A stretch of DNA of 64,000 nucleotides from JAGOMX01 sp041738135 (GTDB lineage: Bacteria > Pseudomonadota > Alphaproteobacteria > JAGOMX01), in assembly GCA_041738135.1 (NCBI GenBank), contig JBGSQK010000051.1, forward strand, positions 1 to 64,000, given 5' to 3'. Numbering within the stretch: position 1 is the first letter of the stretch; each line of letters opens with the position of its first letter. Both the position numbers and the translations under genes were made by a program. The notes under the pieces are model-generated. The model made no database searches. It was given only the letters and a program-made list of their open reading frames with translations, and had not been told where the DNA came from. This document shows, one piece after another, positions 1-7,415 of this stretch.

Positions 1-114
1 AAAGCCACAAATTGGCTATGGCATTATAACAACGAAAGACCTAATATGGGGTTAGGTGGAATTACACCAAAACAAAAGCTGCATGGGGCAGCTAAAGAAC
101 TTTCTACTTTATAA
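1..114 (+). pseudogene. IS3-family transposase (orfB) 3' end
   Basis: The reading frame starting at base 1 is open for 37 codons and ends in TAA at 112-114. It carries the C-terminal signature of IS3-family OrfB (YNNERPNMGLGGITPKQKL), the stretch that follows the DDE catalytic core. The rest of the gene lies upstream of the window or is gone. The frame stops exactly where a second, unrelated transposase frame begins, so this is either the end of an inserted IS or a deletion junction. I could not identify the terminal inverted repeat. The family call is good; whether the element upstream is intact is unknown. Confidence 0.7.
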
Positions 115-586
115 ACCCATTAAAAATGGGGGGATTACCCACTTCCAAGCCTGGGATCCCGAATCTAAGGTGATAATAGCCGATGTCTACACGAATGCTA
201 ACAGTTCGTCTGCTGCTAAATTCCTAGATAAGGTGATCAAAGAAATGCCTTTTACAACTAAGTCTGTTCAAGTAGATGGAGGATCAGAATTCATGAAATT
301 GTTCGAAGAAAAATGCAAAGAATATAACATACCTCTTTATGTCTTACCCCCCAAAAGACCTCAATGGAACGGTGGTGTTGAAAGAGGAAATAGAACCTTT
401 AGGGAAGACTTCTATGCCTCTGATAAGTTTATTCCTGGCAGTATAAGTGAGGTCAGGCAACAGCTCTCATGCGCTCAATTGAAGTACAATTCCTACAGAC
501 CACATCAACGTTTAGGTGGACTAACTCCATACGAATATGTTAGCAACCTAAAAGAGGCCTCTTCAGTCCCATATGTTATGAGCTAG
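115..586 (+). pseudogene. Truncated DDE (rve/IS481-like) transposase
   Basis: This is the C-terminal part of an integrase-core transposase. VDGGSEF contains the second catalytic Asp and NGGVERGNRTFREDFY contains the catalytic Glu, followed by the conserved tail YNSYRPHQRLGGLTPYEY. The open frame can be read from base 56, but its first 20 or so codons overlap the IS3 fragment in another frame and do not resemble a transposase. The N-terminal HTH region and the first catalytic Asp are missing, so the protein should be inactive. No Shine-Dalgarno sequence precedes the frame. It lies head-on to the IS3 tail with no gap, marking an old insertion or deletion. Confidence 0.7.
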
Positions 587-677
587 TACAATAAAAATTT
601 GACAACCTTTAATTTTCTGACTAGTAGTATACGAACAAATTCAATGTTGAACACTTAGTTACGATAAGGAGAACCCA

Positions 678-1490
678 ATGTTAAACAAACTCATTCCCAT
701 CGCCATCGTTTTAGGATTTATGTCAACGGGAGCATCGCAAGCTTCTGATGATGAAATAGACCCTGCTGGCTATTCCAATACATCAGCAGCATTGCAAGCA
801 TTGCTGTCAGACCCAGATCTAATGGAAAAAGATCGTTTAATGATTTCTGCTGCTTCGCAAGGAAGTCCAGCTGCAGCATTTGAAATGGGAAATATGTATT
901 ATCGCATAGGAGACCAAGACCAAGCCTTAGCTTTATATCAAGACGCTGCCCGCGAAAACTATGCACCGGCATTACATGCACTGGCCGTTCATTTCATGCA
1001 TGGAAAAGAGAATACGGATGAACATAAAACTAAGGTGCTAAATTACCTCAACAATGCGGCAAAACAAGGCTACGCCCCTGCCCAATACACCCTTGGTTGT
1101 TTATATGGCTATCACCATGTAAGGTTTGTGGAAAAGGATAGAAAACTTCAATTCTATTGGATCGAACAAGCAGCAAATCGAGGACTTCCTGAGGCTGAAT
1201 ATAAGCTGGGTCGAATTTATGAGCGTCCAAAAAGTGAATTTTACGATCCACAAAAGGCTATCCTATGGCTCAGCAAAGCAGCAGGGCAGCCCAATTCAGA
1301 TGCGGCATATGAGTTAGGTCATATATACGAAAGAGGCCGTGGGGTTGGAAAAGATTTAAAAGCAGCTATCCAATTTTACGAAATGGCTAAAAAAGACGGG
1401 AATAAAAAAGCTGAGAAAGCCTTAACAAGACTGAAGGTAGTGGATCCTGAACCATCCTTGGCATCCTCATTGATGTCTTGGTGGAAGTAG
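678..1490 (+). CDS. Secreted Sel1-repeat (SLR/TPR-like) protein
   Basis: The protein has 270 residues. A Sec signal peptide covers residues 1-22 (cleavage likely after ASQA). About five Sel1-like repeats follow (residues 60-245), with the typical A-x-Y-x-LG-x-x-Y pattern: AAFEMGNMYY, AQYTLGCLYG, AEYKLGRIYE, AAYELGHIYE. Sel1 proteins form helical solenoids that bind partners; in intracellular bacteria they are often host-interaction or envelope-assembly factors. The start is supported by AAGGAG eight bases upstream. The gene stands alone between two transposase remnants, which suggests it arrived or moved with mobile DNA. The specific partner is unknown. Confidence 0.8.
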   Translation: MLNKLIPIAIVLGFMSTGASQASDDEIDPAGYSNTSAALQALLSDPDLMEKDRLMISAASQGSPAAAFEMGNMYYRIGDQDQALALYQDAARENYAPALHALAVHFMHGKENTDEHKTKVLNYLNNAAKQGYAPAQYTLGCLYGYHHVRFVEKDRKLQFYWIEQAANRGLPEAEYKLGRIYERPKSEFYDPQKAILWLSKAAGQPNSDAAYELGHIYERGRGVGKDLKAAIQFYEMAKKDGNKKAEKALTRLKVVDPEPSLASSLMSWWK

Positions 1491-1496
1491 TCCAAA

Positions 1497-1517
1497 GCCC
1501 ACCCTTAAAGGGTGGGC
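1497..1517 (+). terminator. Hairpin after the Sel1 gene
   Basis: An 8-10 bp perfect stem (GCCCACCCTT paired with AAGGGTGGGC) begins six bases after the stop codon. There is no T-run after it, so intrinsic termination would be weak. It may be a processing or stability hairpin. Confidence 0.45.
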
Positions 1518-1617
1518 CAAACACTAATGCCGTTCGCTGGCGAATGATTCGCAGGTCTAACGTAGCTATAACTGGTGTCATGCTATGCTTCAGAAAGCAG
1601 GGCTTTTAAGCAAAAGC

Positions 1618-1935
1618 AGTTGAGGCGGCGCACATCGCCAGCGTCGTGAGCTTAAGCCAATGGCAGGTATGATGATTCATCAAGATAGTTCAACGCATGC
1701 ATGGATTCCGGCACTTGATTATAATGTTGATTTAATCGTAACCATGGATGATACAAACTCTGAAATAACTTCAGGATTATTTAGTGATCAAGAAGGCACG
1801 AATAGCTGAATGGGGCTCCTAACCTGACCACGAAGGTTTATCTAGCCAGCCTTTTTCGGACAACCACCGAGTCCTATAGACCGGACAGCTACACTTTTGC
1901 GTGACAGGGGATGTTTCATTTTATCCAGAATAAAT
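1618..1935 (+). pseudogene. ISNCY-like transposase remnant
   Basis: A frame from about 1624 to 1809 encodes HRQRRELKPMAGMMIHQD followed by a DLIVTMDDTNSE segment. This matches the start of the catalytic domain of ISNCY-type transposases, where a basic stretch leads to the first Asp and then to the second beta-strand (DDA/DDT-xSE). It ends at TGA after SDQEGTNS, far short of a full-length transposase, and no start codon with a Shine-Dalgarno sequence is visible. The following bases to about 1935 look like IS-end sequence (repeated CCGGACAG/GGACAACC-like words), but I cannot define the repeats. This explains the 459-base gap between the Sel1 and ion-channel genes. Confidence 0.55.
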
Positions 1936-1949
1936 AAGTAGCAAGAGCC

Positions 1950-2720
1950 CTATTTTTTCTTTAGTCCTTCTAAAATCAGATCCAATTTTTTATCGATATC
2001 TAATATTTTGTCGTGATCCTCATGTGTATCGGCTGAATGGCTTCTTTGCATAGCATCCACGATCACAGCAATAAAAAGATTTAGCACGCTGAAGGTCGCA
2101 ATTAAAATGTAGGTAATAAAGAATACCCAGGCAAAAGGTTTTTGTTCCATGATAGTTCGCACAATATCAGGCCATCCTTCTAACGTCATGATCTGGAATA
2201 AGCTAAATATGGATAGATGAAAATTTCCAAACCACTGCGGGAAATCATTTCCATATAGCTTACTCGCAATTAAGGCAAAAACACAAATAATGATCGCCAT
2301 GACCGAGCCTATAGCTCCTATGCCCGGTATTGCCATGACAAGACCCTCAATCACACCTCGAAGCCTTGGAAAGATAGAGATTAAACGTAAAGCACGTAAC
2401 GCACGAGCTGCCCGCAACGCACTGAAAGCTTCTTGGCTAGGCACAAGCGCAATGCCGATGACAAATAAATCAAAAAGAGACCAAGGTTTTTTAAAAAAAG
2501 ATATCCCTTGGGCGAGGAAGCGAATAATAAGCTCACAAACGAAAATTCCCAGTATGGCATTGTCGACGAAATGAAGCATGCCCCCATAAATAAGCATCAT
2601 TTCAGGATATGTTTCGAGAGCCAGAACTATCGTGTTAATTATGATCAAGGCTGAAATACTAAAATTCCAGATTTTTCCTTCAATGATGTTCTCTAAGGAG
2701 CTGCCCATAGTTTTACTCAT
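1950..2720 (-). CDS. NaChBac-type voltage-gated cation channel
   Basis: A 256-residue six-helix channel subunit expected to form a homotetramer in the inner membrane. S1 lies near residues 18-35 and S2-S3 near 50-95. S4 (97-120) has four arginines at three-residue spacing (R103, R106, R109, R112). The pore contains the selectivity-filter motif TLEGWPD (179-185), and S6 ends near 225. A heptad-like tail (KILDIDKKLDLILEGLKKK) should form the C-terminal four-helix coiled coil of the BacNav family. The ATG overlaps the stop of the upstream gene by four bases, so the two are translationally coupled. The Gly after the filter Glu replaces the Ser of NaChBac (TLESWAS). In the family this position influences calcium against sodium preference, so the ion specificity is open. 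Confidence 0.88.
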   Translation of the reverse strand: MSKTMGSSLENIIEGKIWNFSISALIIINTIVLALETYPEMMLIYGGMLHFVDNAILGIFVCELIIRFLAQGISFFKKPWSLFDLFVIGIALVPSQEAFSALRAARALRALRLISIFPRLRGVIEGLVMAIPGIGAIGSVMAIIICVFALIASKLYGNDFPQWFGNFHLSIFSLFQIMTLEGWPDIVRTIMEQKPFAWVFFITYILIATFSVLNLFIAVIVDAMQRSHSADTHEDHDKILDIDKKLDLILEGLKKK

Positions 2721-3670
2721 TTTGCCACGGTATCTTCTTTTTGTTTAACAAAAGAAAGCAATACGCCTGACAAAAGAATAACAACGGTAACGGATAACGA
2801 AAGAATCGGTGGAATTTTGGCTAAACCAAAAGCATCCGCAATAAATATTTTGGAGCCAATAAATATGAGGACCACCGCCAGTGAGTATTTCAGGTAATAG
2901 AATTTATCCATGATGGAGGCAAGCGCAAAATATAAGGCTCTTAAGCCTAAAATAGCAAATATATTGCTGGTGTATACGATGTACGTGTCCTGGGTTATAG
3001 CAAAAATGGCTGGTATGCTATCGACGGCAAAAATTAAATCAATAAACTCTATAAGGACTAAAGCCACGAACAAGGGGGTGAAAAATAACGTTTTTTTATG
3101 GGTTTTAGGGTGATTTTGATATATGTAAAAATGCTGATCATGCATTTTATCGGTTATGTTTAAATGCCCTCGCATCCATATCAAAAGCTTATTTTTAGAA
3201 ATATCTACGGTATCGTGAGAGACAAAAAACATCTTTATACCCGTGAAAATCATAAAGGCAGCAAATAGGTATAACACCCATGAAAAATTAGCAATAATTT
3301 GCGCGCCTAAGCCAATCATGATCGCCCGCAAGACAATCACGCCTAAAATGCCCCAGAATAAAACTCTATGCTGATATTTTAACGGTATGGAAAGATTAGC
3401 AAACACCAAAGAAATAAGGAAAATGTTATCCAGGGCTAAAGATTTTTCCACAAGAAATCCGGTGAGGTACTCGGCGAATTTTTCAACACCATTCATATAC
3501 CAAATCCATAAACTAAAGAGTAGAGAAATGAAAATGTAAAAAGCACTCAACCAGAGACTTTCCTTAAAACTAATTTCTCTATTTTTCTTATGAAAGACGC
3601 CAAGATCTAAAACCAAAAGGGATAGAACTATAGCAATAAAGACGATCCAAACGTATAAAGGCTTATCCAT
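2717..3670 (-). CDS. alx: TerC/Alx-family integral membrane protein
   Basis: A 317-residue multi-pass protein with about nine hydrophobic segments. It carries the family signatures EKSLALDNIF (residues 75-84) and EFIDLIFAVDSIPAIFAIT in the second half, whose acidic residues are the presumed metal-binding sites. Members such as E. coli Alx and the TerC/MeeF-like proteins take part in manganese homeostasis or metal efflux. Length and topology fit Alx (about 321 residues). It is the first gene of a two-gene minus-strand operon with the ion channel. I looked for a yybP-ykoY manganese riboswitch in the 220 bases upstream and did not recognise one. Confidence 0.85.
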   Translation of the reverse strand: MDKPLYVWIVFIAIVLSLLVLDLGVFHKKNREISFKESLWLSAFYIFISLLFSLWIWYMNGVEKFAEYLTGFLVEKSLALDNIFLISLVFANLSIPLKYQHRVLFWGILGVIVLRAIMIGLGAQIIANFSWVLYLFAAFMIFTGIKMFFVSHDTVDISKNKLLIWMRGHLNITDKMHDQHFYIYQNHPKTHKKTLFFTPLFVALVLIEFIDLIFAVDSIPAIFAITQDTYIVYTSNIFAILGLRALYFALASIMDKFYYLKYSLAVVLIFIGSKIFIADAFGLAKIPPILSLSVTVVILLSGVLLSFVKQKEDTVAK

Positions 3671-3951
3671 AAATTTTGCACTTTTTTATTTATAGATTAC
3701 GTGGATATCCAATCCATGACAAATGAAATTTTATACCTTATAAGTTAGTACTTAAATTGGATAGGGATTTATCTTGGAGCGCTGCAGGGATGTGATCAGT
3801 TCATTGCGAGATCCTCTTCAAAGTAACAACGAATCATTAGGCAGGTTAGTTTACTTCAATTATTCTAAAACCGTTAACCATCCTTTAACCCCCATTGCGC
3901 GACAATAATGTTGAAGATACCTGCAAAGCCATAATAATAAGGATGAACGTT

Positions 3952-4236
3952 ATGTCCAAGAACTTACTTCTCACTATCACAATTATCACCGGTACATTTG
4001 CTGTTGCTCAAAATTCTCTAGCTAGCACTCCACAGAGCAAGAAAGAATGCGTTAAAGTATGCGAAGCCAAAAGTGAAGAGTTAAATGGCCAACTAGTCCA
4101 TCAACGATATAAAAAAAAGATATCAAAAGAAGAATACGACAAACTCTCTCGTAGTATGCACAATGAGGACCTGATCTGCATTAGAGACTGCAAAAAAGGC
4201 AAGAGCAGTAAACCTGAAAAATCTGGGAAGAATTAG
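3952..4236 (+). CDS. Small secreted twin-CX3C protein
   Basis: A 94-residue protein with an N-terminal signal peptide (about residues 1-24) and a charged helical body. Four cysteines form two CX3C motifs (C33/C37 and C76/C80) about 38 residues apart. That is the arrangement of disulfide-linked helical hairpins, as in small Tim or CHCH-like folds. The start at 3952 is preferred over the in-frame starts at 3895 and 3943 because AAGGA sits eight bases upstream. The tail is Lys/Ser-rich (KKGKSSKPEKSGKN). I do not recognise the family; the likely place is the periplasm or outside the cell. Confidence 0.6.
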   Translation: MSKNLLLTITIITGTFAVAQNSLASTPQSKKECVKVCEAKSEELNGQLVHQRYKKKISKEEYDKLSRSMHNEDLICIRDCKKGKSSKPEKSGKN

Positions 4237-4443
4237 TAGCAATTACTTCCGAACCCAGCAATAGGTATCCCTTAGGGTTGCTAGTAGATGAAAAAGGATA
4301 ATAATCGGTTACTGCTTTGCATTACCGGCGGCAATGAACTTTGCAACAGCAGGCATATAATTATGCAGCGGATATTTTTATCGTAATACGTATGTGAACG
4401 TAATGCAAATGGGAGGGATGAAAAATGTCTGGGGACAAACAAA

Positions 4444-4474
4444 AAAACCCCGACTCCTGAGGAGACGGGGTTTT
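4444..4474 (-). terminator. Intrinsic terminator of tig
   Basis: On the minus strand a stem of CCCCG/CGGGG, extended by CTCC/GGAG around a TCA loop, is followed by a run of seven T. It lies 18 bases past the tig stop codon. Confidence 0.8.
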
Positions 4475-4491
4475 AATTTTAAACGAGCCGT

Positions 4492-5832
4492 TTATTCGTC
4501 AGAAAGCTTATCCAATTCTTTTTTGAACTGTTCGATATTGACTTCCTTATCCGACAGCTTAACCTTGCCTAGAATGAAGTGCATCACTTCGTCCTCTAGC
4601 AAAGGTGCGCGCAGGCGAGCGTTGGCTTCTGGGTTTTTGAAATAGTACTCGAAAGCTTCTTTTTCGTAGCCCTTATGCTGTCTTGCCGCTTGCATCACAG
4701 CTTGTGCGATTTTTTCTTTAGGCACAGTAACATTATTTTCTTTAGCAATTTCTGAAAGTACCAAGCCTAGACGAACTCTACGTTCTGCCAAATCCTTATA
4801 CTTCTTTTTCAAAGACGCCAGTTCTTTGTCAGAAGGCTTGACTTTGCCGTCATGTTCCACTTCGTGCTTGATCTCTTCTTCGGCTTCTTCCCAGATCAGG
4901 TTGAATTCTTGATCCAAAAGGGTTTGTGGTAAAGCAAAACTGTATTGATCAGCCAAACCGTCCAGAACTTGTCTCTTGGAATGTAGGAACGATGGACGCT
5001 CAATGGAATCTTCCAGCTGCTTTTTTGCTTCCGCACGAAGTTCAGCTAAATCCTTAAACCCGAATTCCTTGGCAATCTCTTCCGTAAGAGCTGGCTTTAA
5101 AGGTTCACGCAATTCTTTAAGTGTCGTCTTATAATGCAAAGTCTTTCCAGCAAACGGTTTGTTGGGAAAATTCTCAGGCAATGTGAACTCAATATCAACC
5201 ACATCGCCTTCTGATTTACCTGTTAGGCCACGTTCAAACGGTTCCAGATGACCTTTGCCCAACTCGAGGGAGAACTTCTCAAAGCCCTGCTCGCTGGCGT
5301 CAAAATCTGGATGCGATGCAACAGCGTCAATCACAACCGTATCTCCGGTTTTTGATTTACGCGCCTTTTCTACCTTAGTGGTGCGATTTTGCGCTTCCAG
5401 CAGCTTCATCAGATGCTCGTCGATATCTTTGTCAGACAACTTCACATTCAGTTTTGTGACTTTAAGGCCGCTGAGTTCTTTAACTTTGAAAACAGGTAGC
5501 ACTTCCACTTCCATGGTGTATGTGAGGTCTTGACCACTGGTGTAATCTGCCACATCAACCTTAGGATTGGTGGCAGGATGCAGTGATTTTTCTTGTAGTA
5601 TAGATGACATGGAATCGCGGACAGCCGCATTAATCGCATCTTTGCGAGCACTGGCATCAAAACGCTGGCGCAATACTTTCAAAGGTATCTTACCAGAGCG
5701 AAAACCTGGGATCTTCGCAGTTTTGCCATACTCTAATAAAGACTGCTCAACCTGTGACTCAATTTCTTGAGCAGGGATTTCAATTTTAAACTCATGTCTT
5801 AAATCTTTGGATGATTCCGCGAGGACTCTCAT
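4492..5832 (-). CDS. tig: Trigger factor (ribosome-associated chaperone/PPIase)
   Basis: A 446-residue protein matching the usual length. The N-terminal ribosome-binding domain includes the GFRSGKIPLKVLRQRF region that docks on L23 (family motif GFRxGKxP). The FKBP-type PPIase domain is central (about 160-245, VVIDAVASHPDFDASE onward), and the helical chaperone arms follow. The correct start is the ATG at 5832 (MRVLAESSKDL). The open frame runs a further 37 codons upstream, but that stretch is the tRNA-Leu gene read as protein. In many alphaproteobacteria tig precedes clpP; here that partner is absent and an MFS gene lies upstream of the tRNA. Confidence 0.95.
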   Translation of the reverse strand: MRVLAESSKDLRHEFKIEIPAQEIESQVEQSLLEYGKTAKIPGFRSGKIPLKVLRQRFDASARKDAINAAVRDSMSSILQEKSLHPATNPKVDVADYTSGQDLTYTMEVEVLPVFKVKELSGLKVTKLNVKLSDKDIDEHLMKLLEAQNRTTKVEKARKSKTGDTVVIDAVASHPDFDASEQGFEKFSLELGKGHLEPFERGLTGKSEGDVVDIEFTLPENFPNKPFAGKTLHYKTTLKELREPLKPALTEEIAKEFGFKDLAELRAEAKKQLEDSIERPSFLHSKRQVLDGLADQYSFALPQTLLDQEFNLIWEEAEEEIKHEVEHDGKVKPSDKELASLKKKYKDLAERRVRLGLVLSEIAKENNVTVPKEKIAQAVMQAARQHKGYEKEAFEYYFKNPEANARLRAPLLEDEVMHFILGKVKLSDKEVNIEQFKKELDKLSDE

Positions 5833-5864
5833 AAGGTCTGCCCTTCCTGTAGCAAATAAAAAAT

Positions 5865-5949
5865 TGGTGCGGGCGAAGGGACTTGAACCCCCACAGCCTA
5901 AGCCACAAGAACCTAAATCTTGCGTGTCTACCAATTTCACCACGCCCGC
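5865..5949 (-). tRNA. tRNA-Leu (anticodon UAG)
   Basis: 85 bases with CCA encoded. The acceptor stem is GCGGGCG/CGCCCGC with discriminator A. The anticodon stem CAAGA/TCTTG holds the loop TTTAGGT, giving anticodon TAG. A long variable arm (GTGGCTTAGGCTGT) marks a class II tRNA, and the T-arm is GGGGG-TTCAAGT-CCCTT. It reads CUA/CUN leucine codons. Confidence 0.95.
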
Positions 5950-6046
5950 ATTATTTCACCAACTGCTCTCAATCAATCAAACCGAAAGCATCTCAGTATG
6001 ATTGCTAATAGCAAACTATTACCCCAAATCCAACTAAAAAATGGAA

Positions 6047-7270
6047 TTAGGCGTGTTTTTTTTGACCTTGTCGTAATTGGAACAGCATAAAGGCAGGAAC
6101 AGCAATGGTTACAAAAAGGATGATCGGCATTAAAATAAAGTGATCTTCACGAACAATTCCGCCGATAGAAGCACCCAAAACGCCCATAAAAGTCTTGGAG
6201 CTGGAAAGAATGGCAGCAGCAGCGCCCTTCTTTTTGGTTAAATCCATAGCCAGCGTTGCTCCTGATGGTGTTAGCATGGCTGTGGCACCAATGTAAAGCG
6301 CAGCTGCAAAGGCCAATGAATCAGGTCTGTTGGGGAAGAAAAGCAACACAATCAACAGCAAAACGGCCCCCACAAAGGCTATACCGAGACCTTTTTGGAT
6401 CACCCCATAATTTCCAATCTTTTCGATAGTAAACTCGGTGAGCAGCGAACAAAGAATAAAGGCCCCTATTAATGCTGCCGTATAATACCCAAAAACAATG
6501 GGCGACAGCCCCAAGCTTTGAATAAAGATAAACGGCGCAACCGTTGCGTATATCCACTTGCCACAGTTTAACGAGCCATGAATCGTCACCGCATACAGGA
6601 ATTCCCGGTGATGTAGCATTTCACTGAAACCTTCAAATATTTGATGGTACTTCAACAACAACTTCGCCTTCAGCTTACTACCCTCAGGACAATGAGCATG
6701 ATGGTGTACGCAAGACTCCTTGTAATAGAAATAGATCAACAACCAGCAAAATGCGCCGTAGGCAGCCATGAAATAAAACACATACTGCCATCCAAACCCA
6801 ACCGTCAGATGTCCCCCAATGATGGGAGCTAATATACTTGCGCCCACCGACGCGACCATAATGCGAGAAAGAACTTGCGTGTTGTGGGGCCCTGAAAACT
6901 CATCGTTGACCATAGCCAGTCCTATAACAGTGGACGCACCACCGCAACAACCCTGTAGAAACCGGAACATGACCAATTGATGGATAGTCTCCGCATAGGG
7001 ACAAATGAGTGTAAAAATCACATACAAGAACAGCGAATATAACAACACATTCTTACGTCCATAAGTATCCGACAGCGGACCATGAATCAAAGCAAAAATA
7101 GCAATACCCGCAAGATTCATCGCAACAGTCATCTGGGTTATTTCAGTGGTGGTGGAAAAATACTTAGCAATAGTAGGTAAAGCAGGCAAAGGAAGCTCGT
7201 TCGAAAACATCATGTTTGCTAAACATACAATGGCAATTACTGATATTTTGATTTCACGAGGCAGTGTCAT
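6047..7270 (-). CDS. Bcr/CflA-type MFS drug exporter
   Basis: A 407-residue 12-helix transporter. Family marks include the first-helix NELPLPALPTIA segment, the loop 2-3 signature GPLSDTYGRKNVLL, and the motif C-like region ILAPIIGG in helix 5. Proteins of this group are proton-driven exporters of bicyclomycin, chloramphenicol or other small molecules; the true substrate cannot be read from sequence. The loop between helices 6 and 7 contains a His cluster (HHHAHC). The gene is monocistronic and lies upstream of tRNA-Leu on the same strand. Confidence 0.85.
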   Translation of the reverse strand: MTLPREIKISVIAIVCLANMMFSNELPLPALPTIAKYFSTTTEITQMTVAMNLAGIAIFALIHGPLSDTYGRKNVLLYSLFLYVIFTLICPYAETIHQLVMFRFLQGCCGGASTVIGLAMVNDEFSGPHNTQVLSRIMVASVGASILAPIIGGHLTVGFGWQYVFYFMAAYGAFCWLLIYFYYKESCVHHHAHCPEGSKLKAKLLLKYHQIFEGFSEMLHHREFLYAVTIHGSLNCGKWIYATVAPFIFIQSLGLSPIVFGYYTAALIGAFILCSLLTEFTIEKIGNYGVIQKGLGIAFVGAVLLLIVLLFFPNRPDSLAFAAALYIGATAMLTPSGATLAMDLTKKKGAAAAILSSSKTFMGVLGASIGGIVREDHFILMPIILFVTIAVPAFMLFQLRQGQKKHA

Positions 7271-7369
7271 TTATGGATGCACACCCTTTTATTTTTAGGA
7301 TACCACATTTGATGACACGAATGCCAGAATTGTCTTAATGGGAAATTAGTCTTTCAAGAGAGCATTTGG

Positions 7370-7404
7370 AACTCAAAGCATCTCCCGCGGGGATGCTTTG
7401 AGTT
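7370..7404 (-). terminator. 13-bp hairpin downstream of the first paralog
   Basis: A perfect 13-bp inverted repeat (AACTCAAAGCATC and GATGCTTTGAGTT, nine-base loop) lies 12 bases past the stop at 7416. There is no T-run, so it may terminate weakly or protect the 3' end. Confidence 0.5.
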
Positions 7405-7415
7405 GACCTCGTTCA

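Noticed and set aside
3671..3894. Possible yybP-ykoY manganese riboswitch upstream of the Alx-like gene
   Set aside because: The expected conserved junction sequences were not found in either strand; only A/T-rich sequence and a CATTGCGAG word are seen.
4315..4400. Minus-strand fragment reading PLHNYMPAVAKFIAAGNAKQ before a stop
   Set aside because: Only about 20 codons between stops, no matching neighbour frame; too short to call a pseudogene.
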